A program made the position numbers and the translations under genes. Of a stretch of 5,860 bases of DNA, positions 1 through 5,860 are shown piece after piece; positions within the stretch are counted from its first letter, which is position 1; each line of letters starts with the position of its first letter. The notes under the pieces were generated by a model. That model had not been told where the DNA came from and did no database searches. It worked only from the letters and a program-made list of their open reading frames with translations. The stretch is from Gemmatimonadota bacterium (lineage in GTDB: Bacteria > Gemmatimonadota > Gemmatimonadetes > Longimicrobiales > Gaopeijiaceae): NCBI GenBank assembly GCA_024638395.1, contig JAHEKK010000228.1:1-5860 (forward strand), written 5' to 3'.

Positions 1-1
1 T

Positions 2-346
2 GGCTGCGAACTGCCACCATTCGAAGGAGTCGTGGACCTCCAACTCGTCAACGTACCGACGGGGAAACAGAAGCGGTTGTTCTCAGGTAGCGTGTGGGTT
101 CGCATACACGAACTCGCAGGGTTCCCCTTCAACGTCTGTGATCAGCCGATTGCCGAGGGCCCAGTGGACATCCATGGAGTGGACCACCTCGTAGCACCAG
201 GCGTCTTCGACGGTGCGAAGGGAAGCTTCGCTTCCAACGGCGTGATCACGCACAGTGCCGACGGCAGCGACGTTCGGCTCCACCACACAACCAAGCTCGA
301 TGGATCCGGGGGGTTTCCGCCCACGGGAACAGTCCGCCTCCGCTGA
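2..346 (+). CDS. C-terminal part of an unrecognised protein, cut by the left edge
   Basis: The reading frame is open from the first bases of the window to a TGA at 344-346, giving about 114 visible residues; the true start lies outside. A GTG at 32 is the first start-type codon after GAAGGAG, but the frame upstream is also open, so an internal fragment is as likely as a short gene. The visible protein is rich in Gly, Val, His, Asp and Thr and looks like beta strands with turns (for example HGVDHLVAPGVFDGAKG and KLDGSGGFPPTGTVRLR at the C-terminus). It has no transmembrane segment and one Cys. Third codon positions are mostly G or C, as in the neighbouring genes, which supports real coding. 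A hairpin starts 33 bases after the stop. I do not recognise the family; a secreted or lipoprotein beta domain is possible but unproven. Confidence 0.5.
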   Translation, partial: GCELPPFEGVVDLQLVNVPTGKQKRLFSGSVWVRIHELAGFPFNVCDQPIAEGPVDIHGVDHLVAPGVFDGAKGSFASNGVITHSADGSDVRLHHTTKLDGSGGFPPTGTVRLR

Positions 347-670
347 AATCCAGGGTTTCGTCTGCTGACGTCCGATAGCCCCGCAGGGAACAACTTCCTG
401 CGGGGTGTGGGAATTCCCCGTCCTGGAATGACGGAGCCCCGCGGAGGCTTCACCCTCCCAATGAGCCGGCTGGGTCTCGAACCCATACTTTGCTGGGCGG
501 ACGGGGAGTGCATTCCTTTTGCGATCCCGAATTCAGCCTGGATGGCCCGTTGCTGCGGCGCTGAGTCTTTGAAGATCGTGGAGCGCTTGCACGGAGGATC
601 TCCTTGCTCGATTCCCTTTGTTCCGGCATCCTCAGCGCACCGTTGCCCCCCTTTTTCAAAGAGACCGCCA
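347..670. other. Intergenic stretch of about 320 bases without a supported gene
   Basis: Apart from the hairpin at 379-405, I find no convincing gene here. The downstream TPR frame stays open back to a GTG at 407, but that extension is Pro/Arg/Cys-rich and would place a clean signal peptide in mid-protein. On the minus strand, 473-485 reads GGGTTCGAGACCC, which resembles a tRNA T-arm, but no matching acceptor stem or anticodon arm was found. Promoter elements of the TPR gene should lie in this stretch; I could not pick a convincing -35/-10 pair. Confidence 0.5.
379..405 (+). terminator. Hairpin after the first gene, probable terminator without a clear T tract
   Basis: CCCCGCAGG (379-387) pairs perfectly with CCTGCGGGG (397-405) around a 9-base loop, GAACAACTT, whose ends can add two A-T pairs beyond a bulged G. 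It lies 33 bases after the stop of the left-edge gene. The bases that follow (TGTGGGAATT) are not T-rich, so it is a weak intrinsic terminator or an mRNA 3'-end stabiliser. Confidence 0.5.
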
Positions 671-2128
671 ATGAGCACGAGTCGTCGCTCGTCATCCCTC
701 CCGCATTCAGCGGGGCACACCAGATGGATCACTGCAGCATTTGCGGCGGCCCTTCTTCTACCGCTGGCCGTCGGGCCTGCGTCAGCACAATCAGAGGACG
801 AGGAGGTTGTCGACCTTTCCACAACGTCGAACGAGGGGCAGAGCCACTTCTGGGCAGGCGTCGAGGATGCGCAGAACGTTTTTGCCGTCGGTGCGGCGCG
901 GCATCTGGAGCTCGCCGTCGAAGCGGATCCATCGTGGGGCATGGCCCACGTCATGTTGGCCCACGTCGCCCCGATGTCCAACGATGATCGGCTGGCCATG
1001 ATGGCCAAGGGCCTGGACATGATGTCGGAAGCGACCACCGATGAGCTGTTGCTCGCGACCGCGCTCAGAGCGTGGCGGAGCGGCGGAGCCGCGGATGCGT
1101 CGCGTATGATGGCGCTGCTCAGCCGGATGAACTCCGACGACCCCCACGTTCTGGTCTGGTCGATGCAGATCGCCAACGCCCGCGGTGATCGAACGGACCC
1201 TGCAGAGCGGCAGCGCCGGATCATCGAGCGTTTTCCGGACTACGCGCCCCCTCACAACACCTTGGCCTACGTGCTCTGGGGTCAGGGTGACAAGAACGGG
1301 GCGTTGGATGCCATACGTGATTACCTGAGGCTCGCCTCGGATCATCCGAACGCACACGACTCGTACGGCGAGCTGCTCCAGTTCGACGGCCAGTACGAGG
1401 ATGCCCTGAGACACTACGGGCACGCCGTCGCCAGGGACGAGGGCTACGAGGCGGGATACACCGGCGCCGCCGAGGTCCACGCGCTGATGGGTGACTATGA
1501 GGATGCGGCTGCACAGATGCTGGCGGCGGCCGAGCACGCTTCGACGCCGCAAGGCCGAGTCAACCACCTGCGGGGCGCTGCTGCCGCCTACATGTTGGAC
1601 GGTGACCGCAGGCAGGCCATGGAGACGTTGTCGTCTGCGGCTCAGGTCGCGGAAGGCGCAGATCTCGGGAACGCCGCGGGCTTTGCCCACCTCCAGATGG
1701 CCGTGACCGCGGCCCTGATGGGGCGCGATGGTGAGATCGCGGCACACATCGCACGCGCCGGTGAGCTCGGAACGCAGAACCCCGGCTTCCATGGCATGTC
1801 GGCCCTCGCGCACGGGGCGGCGGGTCACGTAGAAGCGGCGCGCGAGGCTGCCGCCAACGTCCCGGAAGCCAACGCGTTCTGGTCGGGCGTGGGACAGACG
1901 GCCGTTGCGCTGGCGCTCGCGGAACAGGGTGATACGGACGGGGCTATGGAAGCCCTTGCCGCGGCGCCACCCAGCCCGCTCGCGGCCGCCGTGAGAGGGA
2001 TGTGTCTCGACGAGATGGGTCGAGATGCCGAGGCCGCAGCCAGCTTCGCGGATGTGACCAACCTGCGACAGTTCGCTCTGGCGAACCCGATCCATGGATT
2101 CGCGAAGTACCTGGCTGCGAACAACTGA
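671..2128 (+). CDS. Exported tetratricopeptide-repeat protein
   Basis: This encodes 485 residues. Residues 1-39 form a classical Sec signal peptide: a basic start (MSTSRRSS), a hydrophobic core ITAAFAAALLLPLAVG, and an A-S-A cleavage site after Ala39, followed by an acidic segment (SEDEEVVD). The mature protein is almost entirely helical and Ala-rich. Pairs of helices with the TPR pattern are clearest at about residues 193-226 (NTLAYVLWGQGDKNGALDAI), 227-260 (SYGELLQFDGQYEDALRHYG) and 261-290 (AAEVHALMGDYEDAAAQML); weaker ones continue at about 298-328, 410-432 and 436-460. TPR proteins are protein-interaction scaffolds, here likely periplasmic or outer-membrane associated; the partner is unknown. 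No enzymatic motif is visible. The ATG at 671 is chosen because the signal peptide begins there; the ribosome site is weak (AAAGAGA, 7 bases before the ATG). The gene stands alone and ends at a strong terminator. The exact function cannot be told from sequence. Confidence 0.88.
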   Translation: MSTSRRSSSLPHSAGHTRWITAAFAAALLLPLAVGPASAQSEDEEVVDLSTTSNEGQSHFWAGVEDAQNVFAVGAARHLELAVEADPSWGMAHVMLAHVAPMSNDDRLAMMAKGLDMMSEATTDELLLATALRAWRSGGAADASRMMALLSRMNSDDPHVLVWSMQIANARGDRTDPAERQRRIIERFPDYAPPHNTLAYVLWGQGDKNGALDAIRDYLRLASDHPNAHDSYGELLQFDGQYEDALRHYGHAVARDEGYEAGYTGAAEVHALMGDYEDAAAQMLAAAEHASTPQGRVNHLRGAAAAYMLDGDRRQAMETLSSAAQVAEGADLGNAAGFAHLQMAVTAALMGRDGEIAAHIARAGELGTQNPGFHGMSALAHGAAGHVEAAREAAANVPEANAFWSGVGQTAVALALAEQGDTDGAMEALAAAPPSPLAAAVRGMCLDEMGRDAEAAASFADVTNLRQFALANPIHGFAKYLAANN

Positions 2129-2170
2129 GGCACTCCGGCACCCAGCTCCGAGGTGCGCATGAACATCAAG

Positions 2171-2196
2171 CCCCCGCCCGATCCGTCGGGCGGGGG
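2171..2196 (+). terminator. Strong rho-independent terminator, possibly bidirectional
   Basis: CCCCCGCCCGA (2171-2181) and TCGGGCGGGGG (2186-2196) form a perfect 11-bp GC-rich stem around the tetraloop TCCG, followed by TCCTTGTTAT. It lies 43 bases after the stop of the TPR gene. The binding-protein gene converges from the right, so the same stem may also stop leftward transcripts, though on that strand the bases after the stem (CTTGATGTTC) are less T-rich. Confidence 0.85.
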
Positions 2197-2204
2197 TCCT
2201 TGTT

Positions 2205-2375
2205 ATGCGTCGGAACGGCCGGATCGAGCTGGAACAGTCCGAGCAGTCAATTCGGCAGTTGGCAGTTGAGATCGGGTCGCATTATGAAGTGGTCGCTCTC
2301 GCTGTTCTCCAAGCGTGGGAGGGCGCGCCCCGCCAAAGCTTGGGCGAAGAAAGATGTCGGAAGGCGAGGGGGTGA
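2205..2375 (+). CDS. Possible small protein of 56 residues, weakly supported
   Basis: An ATG at 2205 opens a frame to a TGA at 2373-2375, giving MRRNGRIELEQSEQSIRQLA at the start and a basic tail ending in RKARG. The first two thirds look helical and partly amphipathic (hydrophobics at ELEQSEQSIRQLAVEIG and VVALAVLQAW), which is more protein-like than most random frames here. Against it, the only purine-rich ribosome site (GGGGG at 2192-2196) sits inside the terminator stem, there is no visible promoter, and codon third positions are less GC-rich than in the neighbours. It fills most of the gap between the TPR gene and the convergent binding-protein gene. It may be chance, or a remnant of something larger. 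No family recognised. Confidence 0.2.
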   Translation: MRRNGRIELEQSEQSIRQLAVEIGSHYEVVALAVLQAWEGAPRQSLGEERCRKARG

Positions 2376-2390
2376 AAGTGCCTGCGGAGT

Positions 2391-3499
2391 CTACTCCAGT
2401 CCCCGCTCACACTCCTTCGGGTCCACGGCCCCGAGGCTACGTACGACCTTGAACTCGCCGCCCTTTGCCTGGGCAATGTACATGTTCATCCGAGCGTGCC
2501 GCTGACCGGGCACCATCTCCGCCGGCCCTCCCGGCCCCTCGTCGATCTTGGCGTGGTCCAGTGCCGCGATCACGGCGGCTTGATCCAACGAGCCAGCCTC
2601 GTTCACGGCGGCCTCCCAGAACCTCAACCCCCGGTACATGCCCGTACAGGCGCTCCCCGCCGTGAACTGCGCGCTACCGGGGAACAACTCGTTGTAGCGA
2701 TCGAGGAGCTGGCGGCTGAAGAGGTGATCGACTCCCTGGTAGTAATCCAGGCACCCGTAGAGGTTCTCGACGTGCTCGGGGGGGACGAGGTTGAAGAAAT
2801 TCTCGTCGAAGTAGGTGCAAACCAGGTGCCCCCCCGCTTGGAGTAGCCCCGATCGTAGAGCTGTGCCATCAAGGGAGTGAGTCCCGGAGGCACGATGGTG
2901 TTGAACACGACCTCGGTCCCGGTCGACATGATTGCGTCGACGGTCTGCTCGTAGTCCACATGGTCGAGAGGAAAATACTCCTCGCCCACGATCTCGCCGC
3001 CACGGGCCGTGACGATCTCGCGGACCCGCTTGTTCATGACGTGGGGCCAGATGTAGTCCGCCGACGGCAGATAGAACTTTTTGGCCCCCGTCTCTTCCAT
3101 GAGCCACGGGATGAAGGGATCGAGCTGCTGGGCCGGCACGGGACCGGTACAAAAGAGCAGCGGATGGCACTCCTGCCCTTCGTATTGTTCCGGATAGATG
3201 TACAGCTTCTTGCCGCGCGTCACTGCCGCTCTCTTGATGACCTGTCGCGTGGAGCTGTAGATGCCACCGAAAACGACGTCTACTCCCTGTTCGACGAGCT
3301 TGGTCGCAGCCGCTTCTGCCACCCCGTCGTCCGTCGCGCTGTCCTCCAGGTAGAGCTCCACCTGCCGGCCGAGCAACCCGCCCTGGGCGTTGATGTCGTC
3401 GATCACCATCCGGGCCACGTTGGCATTGGCCACGCCCATGAACGAGAGGGGTCCGGTCTGGTCCGTGATGACCCCGACTTTGATGGGTTGGTCGCTCAT
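2391..3499 (-). pseudogene. AmiC/UrtA-like amide- or urea-type ligand-binding protein, interrupted by a one-base frameshift
   Basis: Two overlapping frames together encode one type I periplasmic-binding-fold protein (Peripla_BP_5/6 family: AmiC, UrtA, FmdD). Residues 1-224 (3499-2828) lie in one frame and the remainder (2828-2394) in another; restoring one G in the run of seven at 2829-2835 gives a continuous 369-residue protein, close to the usual family length. Family hallmarks are KVGVITDQTGPLSFMG (7-22), INAQGGLLGR (36-45), GGIYSSTRQ (78-86), YPEQYEGQECHP (102-113), ADYIWPHVMN (147-156), TYFDENFF (228-235) and a C-terminal HARMNMYIAQ strand. These proteins bind short amides or urea between two lobes. 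The ATG at 3499 has a good ribosome site, GAGGAGA, 8 bases upstream. No signal peptide or lipobox precedes the fold, unlike transporter-type members but like the cytoplasmic sensor AmiC. No permease, ATPase or amidase gene is nearby. Without correction, translation would end at 2624 after 291 residues with a scrambled tail. A sequencing error is the simplest explanation; true inactivation or programmed slippage are alternatives. Binding-family assignment is sure; the ligand is not. Confidence 0.85.
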
Positions 3500-3507
3500 T
3501 GGGCGGG

Positions 3508-3514
3508 TCTCCTC
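3508..3514 (-). promoter_or_regulatory. Ribosome binding site fixing the start of the binding-protein gene
   Basis: On the minus strand GAGGAGA lies 8 bases before the ATG at 3499. It decides between this ATG and an in-frame ATG 42 bases further upstream (3541), whose extra 14 residues (MPLTAPSQAEETRP) are neither a signal peptide nor conserved-looking. The start without a signal peptide is therefore preferred. Confidence 0.7.
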
Positions 3515-3572
3515 GGCTTGACTGGGGGCGGTGAGCGGCAAGTTCCCGCACGAGACGCGCGAAGGACGCGGA

Positions 3573-3585
3573 GAGCATGATGCTC
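3573..3585. promoter_or_regulatory. Perfect 13-base dyad, candidate operator
   Basis: GAGCAT-G-ATGCTC is a perfect inverted repeat with one central base, 74-86 bases upstream of the binding-protein start. CGCG blocks flank it on both sides (3567-3570 and 3589-3592), slightly off symmetry. Position and symmetry suit a dimeric regulator site or promoter region; no bound regulator is known and chance is possible. Confidence 0.25.
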
Positions 3586-3686
3586 GGTCGCGCGGGTACC
3601 GAGTTCTGGCTTCCCCGCCCAGTCGCCCGACGGCTCGAGTACCTGAAAGACGGGTAGCCGCGCGCAGAAGGTGGGCCCTCTTCCGG

Positions 3687-5069
3687 TCAGAGCCCGGCGT
3701 TGCTCCCCTTCGTCCCCGACCGTAGCCGCCGCGTTGACCCCTGGTTCAGCCAGGGCTCCCACAGAAGCGTCGCCGGATTGAACTGGCTCCAAGCGAACCA
3801 AAAGGACTGATGAGAGGTGACCTCGTCTCCTGCGGCGTCGAACACCCGGAGACCATCCACGAGCTGCACCGTGAGTCCCTCGAACTGCACGGACTCCGCC
3901 GCCTCCAGCGCCCGGGTTGCCGCCCGCACGGGGAAGGCCACGGGTTTGCCATCAGCATTCGTCACACCAAGCACGAGCTCCTGGACCGGAAGGCGCGGAT
4001 CCACGTCGCCGATGGGGAAGATCGGCCCGTTGTCGTCGCGGCCCCTGAGCGGATCTTCCCAGTAGCTACGTCCGATTCCCCCATCCTCGGCGAGGATACG
4101 CGTCTCCGGGTGGGCCCGCTTCCAATCTCCCCAGGTCGTGACCGTAACCGACGCCTGACGGAGTTCTACGCCTTGCTCCCCCAGGGGACCGGTAAGCGCG
4201 ACGCCACGAAACGTGTCGAAGAGGGAACCCGTCGCGTGGTCGTACATGGCCTTGTTGGACCTGGAAAGCAGGCCTGACGTCCTGAGGACCACGCGCTCGA
4301 TGCCGGGCACCTCATCGGTGAAGAAGGCCTGCGCGGTGCCGCAGAGGGTGCAGTACGGGACGCCAATCGCCCGGCCACCGAGCGTCATGTTGACCATCTC
4401 GTGCACCTCCATCTGGTTCTTCGGAAACGCGATCGCCTCGTCGTTGACCACCAGGCCGAAGACGATTTTGTCGTCGTCGTACCAATCTCCCTCGTCGGCA
4501 GAGGTCGTGCCTGGGTTGTCGAGGGACGGGATGCAGTGGCAAGCGCTGTTGTCGCCGAACGGCCGGTCATCCGGCTGGACGCCACCCCAGGTCAGGATCC
4601 TCCAATCCACGCCGTGGTCCTGGTCGAAGAAGGGCGCCCAGCGGGCATCGATTCCGACGAAGAGCTGTCGCTTCAGGTCCTTGTAGCCGTCCCACGCCGG
4701 GATCCCCCAGCTCAGCATCCTGTTCGTCCCCCAGAGAAAGACCGAGGTGTCGTCAGGCGTGGGGACCCCTGTGGACCGAGCAAACGCCTCTTCAAGAGCG
4801 ACGCGCGGTTGACCTTCTTGGACAAAGCGAAGGAGATCGACGATGTACCAGGCGCCGCGAACGTCCCCGCTGTCGACGGCTCTACTCAGCGACTGATAGT
4901 CGAATTCGCCTTCGAAGACCCACTGCGTCAACTCACTGAAGGCGGCTTCCGCAGCCGGACTGAACTGACCTTCGGGGACCTCCGGCCTGGGGGACGATTG
5001 GGCGGCGCTCGACCCGAAACCCAGGGCGGACGTCAGGACGGCGAGGGCGATGGGGCGAACGGATATCAT
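3687..5069 (-). CDS. Exported DUF3179-domain protein
   Basis: This encodes 460 residues. Residues 1-24 are a signal peptide (MISVRPIALAVLTSALGFGS, then AAQ at the cleavage site), so the protein acts in the cell envelope. The central and C-terminal part matches DUF3179 (PF11376): KIVFGLVVNDEAIAFP (201-216), VHEMVNMTLGGRAIGVPYCTLCGTA (222-246), SGLLSRSNKAMYDHATGSLFD (265-285), then TWGDWKRAHPETRIL (312-326) and QSFWFAWSQFNPATLLW (421-437). The CxxC pair (C240, C243) and H223 are the family's striking conserved residues and could bind a metal or act as thiols; the biochemical function of DUF3179 is not established. The N-terminal 200 residues precede the core and include an extra CxC (C177, C179). 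The ATG at 5069 is chosen because the signal peptide starts there; no good ribosome site is visible, and an in-frame GTG at 5156 would add 29 residues unlike a leader. It lies 139 bases behind the AbgT gene on the same strand. Confidence 0.9.
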   Translation of the reverse strand: MISVRPIALAVLTSALGFGSSAAQSSPRPEVPEGQFSPAAEAAFSELTQWVFEGEFDYQSLSRAVDSGDVRGAWYIVDLLRFVQEGQPRVALEEAFARSTGVPTPDDTSVFLWGTNRMLSWGIPAWDGYKDLKRQLFVGIDARWAPFFDQDHGVDWRILTWGGVQPDDRPFGDNSACHCIPSLDNPGTTSADEGDWYDDDKIVFGLVVNDEAIAFPKNQMEVHEMVNMTLGGRAIGVPYCTLCGTAQAFFTDEVPGIERVVLRTSGLLSRSNKAMYDHATGSLFDTFRGVALTGPLGEQGVELRQASVTVTTWGDWKRAHPETRILAEDGGIGRSYWEDPLRGRDDNGPIFPIGDVDPRLPVQELVLGVTNADGKPVAFPVRAATRALEAAESVQFEGLTVQLVDGLRVFDAAGDEVTSHQSFWFAWSQFNPATLLWEPWLNQGSTRRLRSGTKGSNAGL

Positions 5070-5182
5070 GAATCGGCAGAACCGAAAGGACTCGGGGATC
5101 TCCCCACCTAAGACCGTGATGTGCGACGAGGGTTCCGAGGAGAGTCGCCGAGGCACTTCGCTTGGCCGAGATACCCGACACC

Positions 5183-5207
5183 GGGCCTGGGTGGACCGTT
5201 CAGGCCC
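5183..5207 (-). repeat. Inverted repeat just after the AbgT-family gene
   Basis: GGGCCTG (5183-5189) and CAGGCCC (5201-5207) form a perfect 7-bp stem with an 11-base loop, starting one base after the stop codon at 5209-5211. On the transcribed strand it is followed by GGTGTCGGG, with no T tract, so it is not a standard intrinsic terminator. It could attenuate transcription or protect the transporter mRNA end between the two genes. Confidence 0.35.
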
Positions 5208-5208
5208 T

Positions 5209-5860
5209 CTAGGACACCGGATACACGTAGGACGCCCCGAGGCCCAACGGGATCCCCAGCATCCAATAAAGCAACAGGAAGGCCGACCACGCCACCAGGA
5301 ACACCACCGAGTATGGGAGCATCATGGAGGTGAGCGTGCCGATGCCGGTACTCTTCACGTACCGCTGGCAGTAGACCACCACCAGCGGGAAGTAGGGCAT
5401 CAGGGGCGTGATGATGTTCGATGACGAGTCACCCACCCGGTAGGCGGCCTGGGTCAGATCAGGCGAAATCCCCACCTGCATCAGCACGGGGACGAAGATG
5501 GGGGCCAGGAGCGCCCACTTGGCGCTGGCCGAACCCACGAAGAGGTTCACGAAGGCCGTGAGGAACACGATTCCCACGATGGTCACGCCGCCCGGGAGGC
5601 TCAGGGCCTGAAGGAACGCCGCACCCTTCACCGCCATGAGGGCACCGATGTTCGACGCACCGAAGGCGTACACGAACAACGCGCAGAAGAAGGCCATGAC
5701 TACGTAGTAGGCCATTCCCTCCATGGCCTTTGTCATGGCGTCCACCATGTCCTTCGAGCTCTTGAATCCACCGGACACGTAGCCGTAGACCACGCCTGGG
5801 ATGAGGAAGAGCAGGAAGATCAGCGGGACGATGGACTGCATGATGGGGGCGGAGAACGAG
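5209..5860 (-). CDS. AbgT/MtrF-family membrane transporter, C-terminal part (cut by the right edge)
   Basis: The last 216 residues of an AbgT-family (PF03806) inner-membrane transporter are visible; the family is usually about 500 residues, so the N-terminal half or more lies beyond the window. The frame is open to the edge (SFSAPI before the first internal Met), so that Met at 5841 is not the start. Family signatures are QSIVPLIFLLFLIPGVVYGY, VNLFVGSASAKWALLAPIFV, DLTQAAYRVGDSSSNIITPL and GIGTLTSMMLPYSV, with a C-terminal LGIPLGLGA. About five or six hydrophobic segments can be seen, including re-entrant-type stretches around the GSASAKW and GDSSSNIITPL motifs. E. coli AbgT imports p-aminobenzoyl-glutamate, while gonococcal MtrF and related members export antimetabolite drugs such as sulfonamides; the GSASAKWA and GDS-SNIITP forms look closer to MtrF. 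The substrate here is not determinable. It may be the first visible gene of a leftward unit with the DUF3179 gene. Confidence 0.92.
   Translation of the reverse strand, partial: SFSAPIMQSIVPLIFLLFLIPGVVYGYVSGGFKSSKDMVDAMTKAMEGMAYYVVMAFFCALFVYAFGASNIGALMAVKGAAFLQALSLPGGVTIVGIVFLTAFVNLFVGSASAKWALLAPIFVPVLMQVGISPDLTQAAYRVGDSSSNIITPLMPYFPLVVVYCQRYVKSTGIGTLTSMMLPYSVVFLVAWSAFLLLYWMLGIPLGLGASYVYPVS

Noticed and set aside
464..541. tRNA-like sequence on the minus strand (T-arm-like GGGTTCGAGACCC at 473-485)
   Set aside because: The T-loop TTCGAGA and four of five stem pairs fit, but the expected 5' acceptor strand is absent in the right distance range, there is no standard D-loop GG, no anticodon stem, and no CCA end. 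Probably chance.
407..670. N-terminal extension of the TPR protein from a GTG at 407
   Set aside because: It would put a clear signal peptide 88 residues inside the protein; the extension is Pro/Arg/Cys-rich without a recognisable domain, and the GTG abuts the upstream gene's hairpin.
142..1224. Long open frame on the minus strand opposite the first two genes
   Set aside because: The translation is Ser/Arg/Pro-rich and low in structure, runs antisense to a well-supported signal peptide and TPR region, and reflects the GC-rich third positions of the real genes.
791..2095. 434-codon open frame on the minus strand opposite the TPR gene
   Set aside because: Arg/Gly/His-rich antisense shadow with no recognisable motif; the plus-strand frame has repeat structure and a signal peptide.
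2321..2330. GGGCGCGCCC palindrome between the convergent genes
   Set aside because: A 10-base GC palindrome is expected by chance in such GC-rich sequence, and it has no T tract or regulatory position.
2960..3580. 206-codon plus-strand frame opposite the binding-protein gene
   Set aside because: It is antisense to conserved AmiC/UrtA motifs; its sequence shows no domain of its own.
4401..5111. 236-codon plus-strand frame opposite the DUF3179 gene
   Set aside because: Antisense to the conserved DUF3179 core and signal peptide; Arg/Val/Asp-rich composition typical of a shadow frame in GC-rich DNA.
1..5860. Mobile elements, CRISPR arrays, integron sites or phage genes
   Set aside because: No transposase or integrase motifs, no regularly spaced repeats, and no terminal inverted repeats with target duplications were seen on either strand.

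Overview
The window is GC-rich bacterial DNA holding five protein genes. Two point right on the left side and three point left on the right side. Signal peptides, a TPR protein, a DUF3179 protein and an MtrF-like AbgT transporter fit a free-living or marine/symbiotic Gram-negative lineage. Gemmatimonadota or a similar GC-rich phylum is my guess, but nothing here proves the taxonomy, and no rRNA or tRNA gene was found.

Left part (1-2200, + strand). A gene cut by the window edge ends at 346 and is followed by a hairpin at 379-405. A stretch of about 320 bases without a supported gene follows. Next comes a secreted tetratricopeptide-repeat protein of 485 residues (671-2128), closed by a strong terminator hairpin at 2171-2196. 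A 56-codon ORF (2205-2375) lies just after the terminator and is only weakly supported.

Right part (5860-2391, - strand). In transcription order it holds the C-terminal part of an AbgT/MtrF-family membrane transporter (cut by the right edge), an exported DUF3179 protein of 460 residues, and an AmiC/UrtA-like amide- or urea-type ligand-binding protein. The last of these lacks a signal peptide and carries a one-base frameshift in a run of seven G. The gaps between these genes are 139 and 187 bases. They could be one transcription unit or separately promoted neighbours; a 13-base dyad at 3573-3585 is a candidate control site before the last gene.

How they may work together (inference): the AbgT-family pump moves small amido compounds or drugs across the inner membrane, and the AmiC-like protein has a fold that binds small amides or urea. 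No ABC permease, ATPase, amidase or urease gene is in view, so a functional link is only suggested by position. The most notable points are the frameshift at a slippery G run and the missing signal peptide on the binding protein. I see no clear evidence of an undescribed system, mobile element or CRISPR array.
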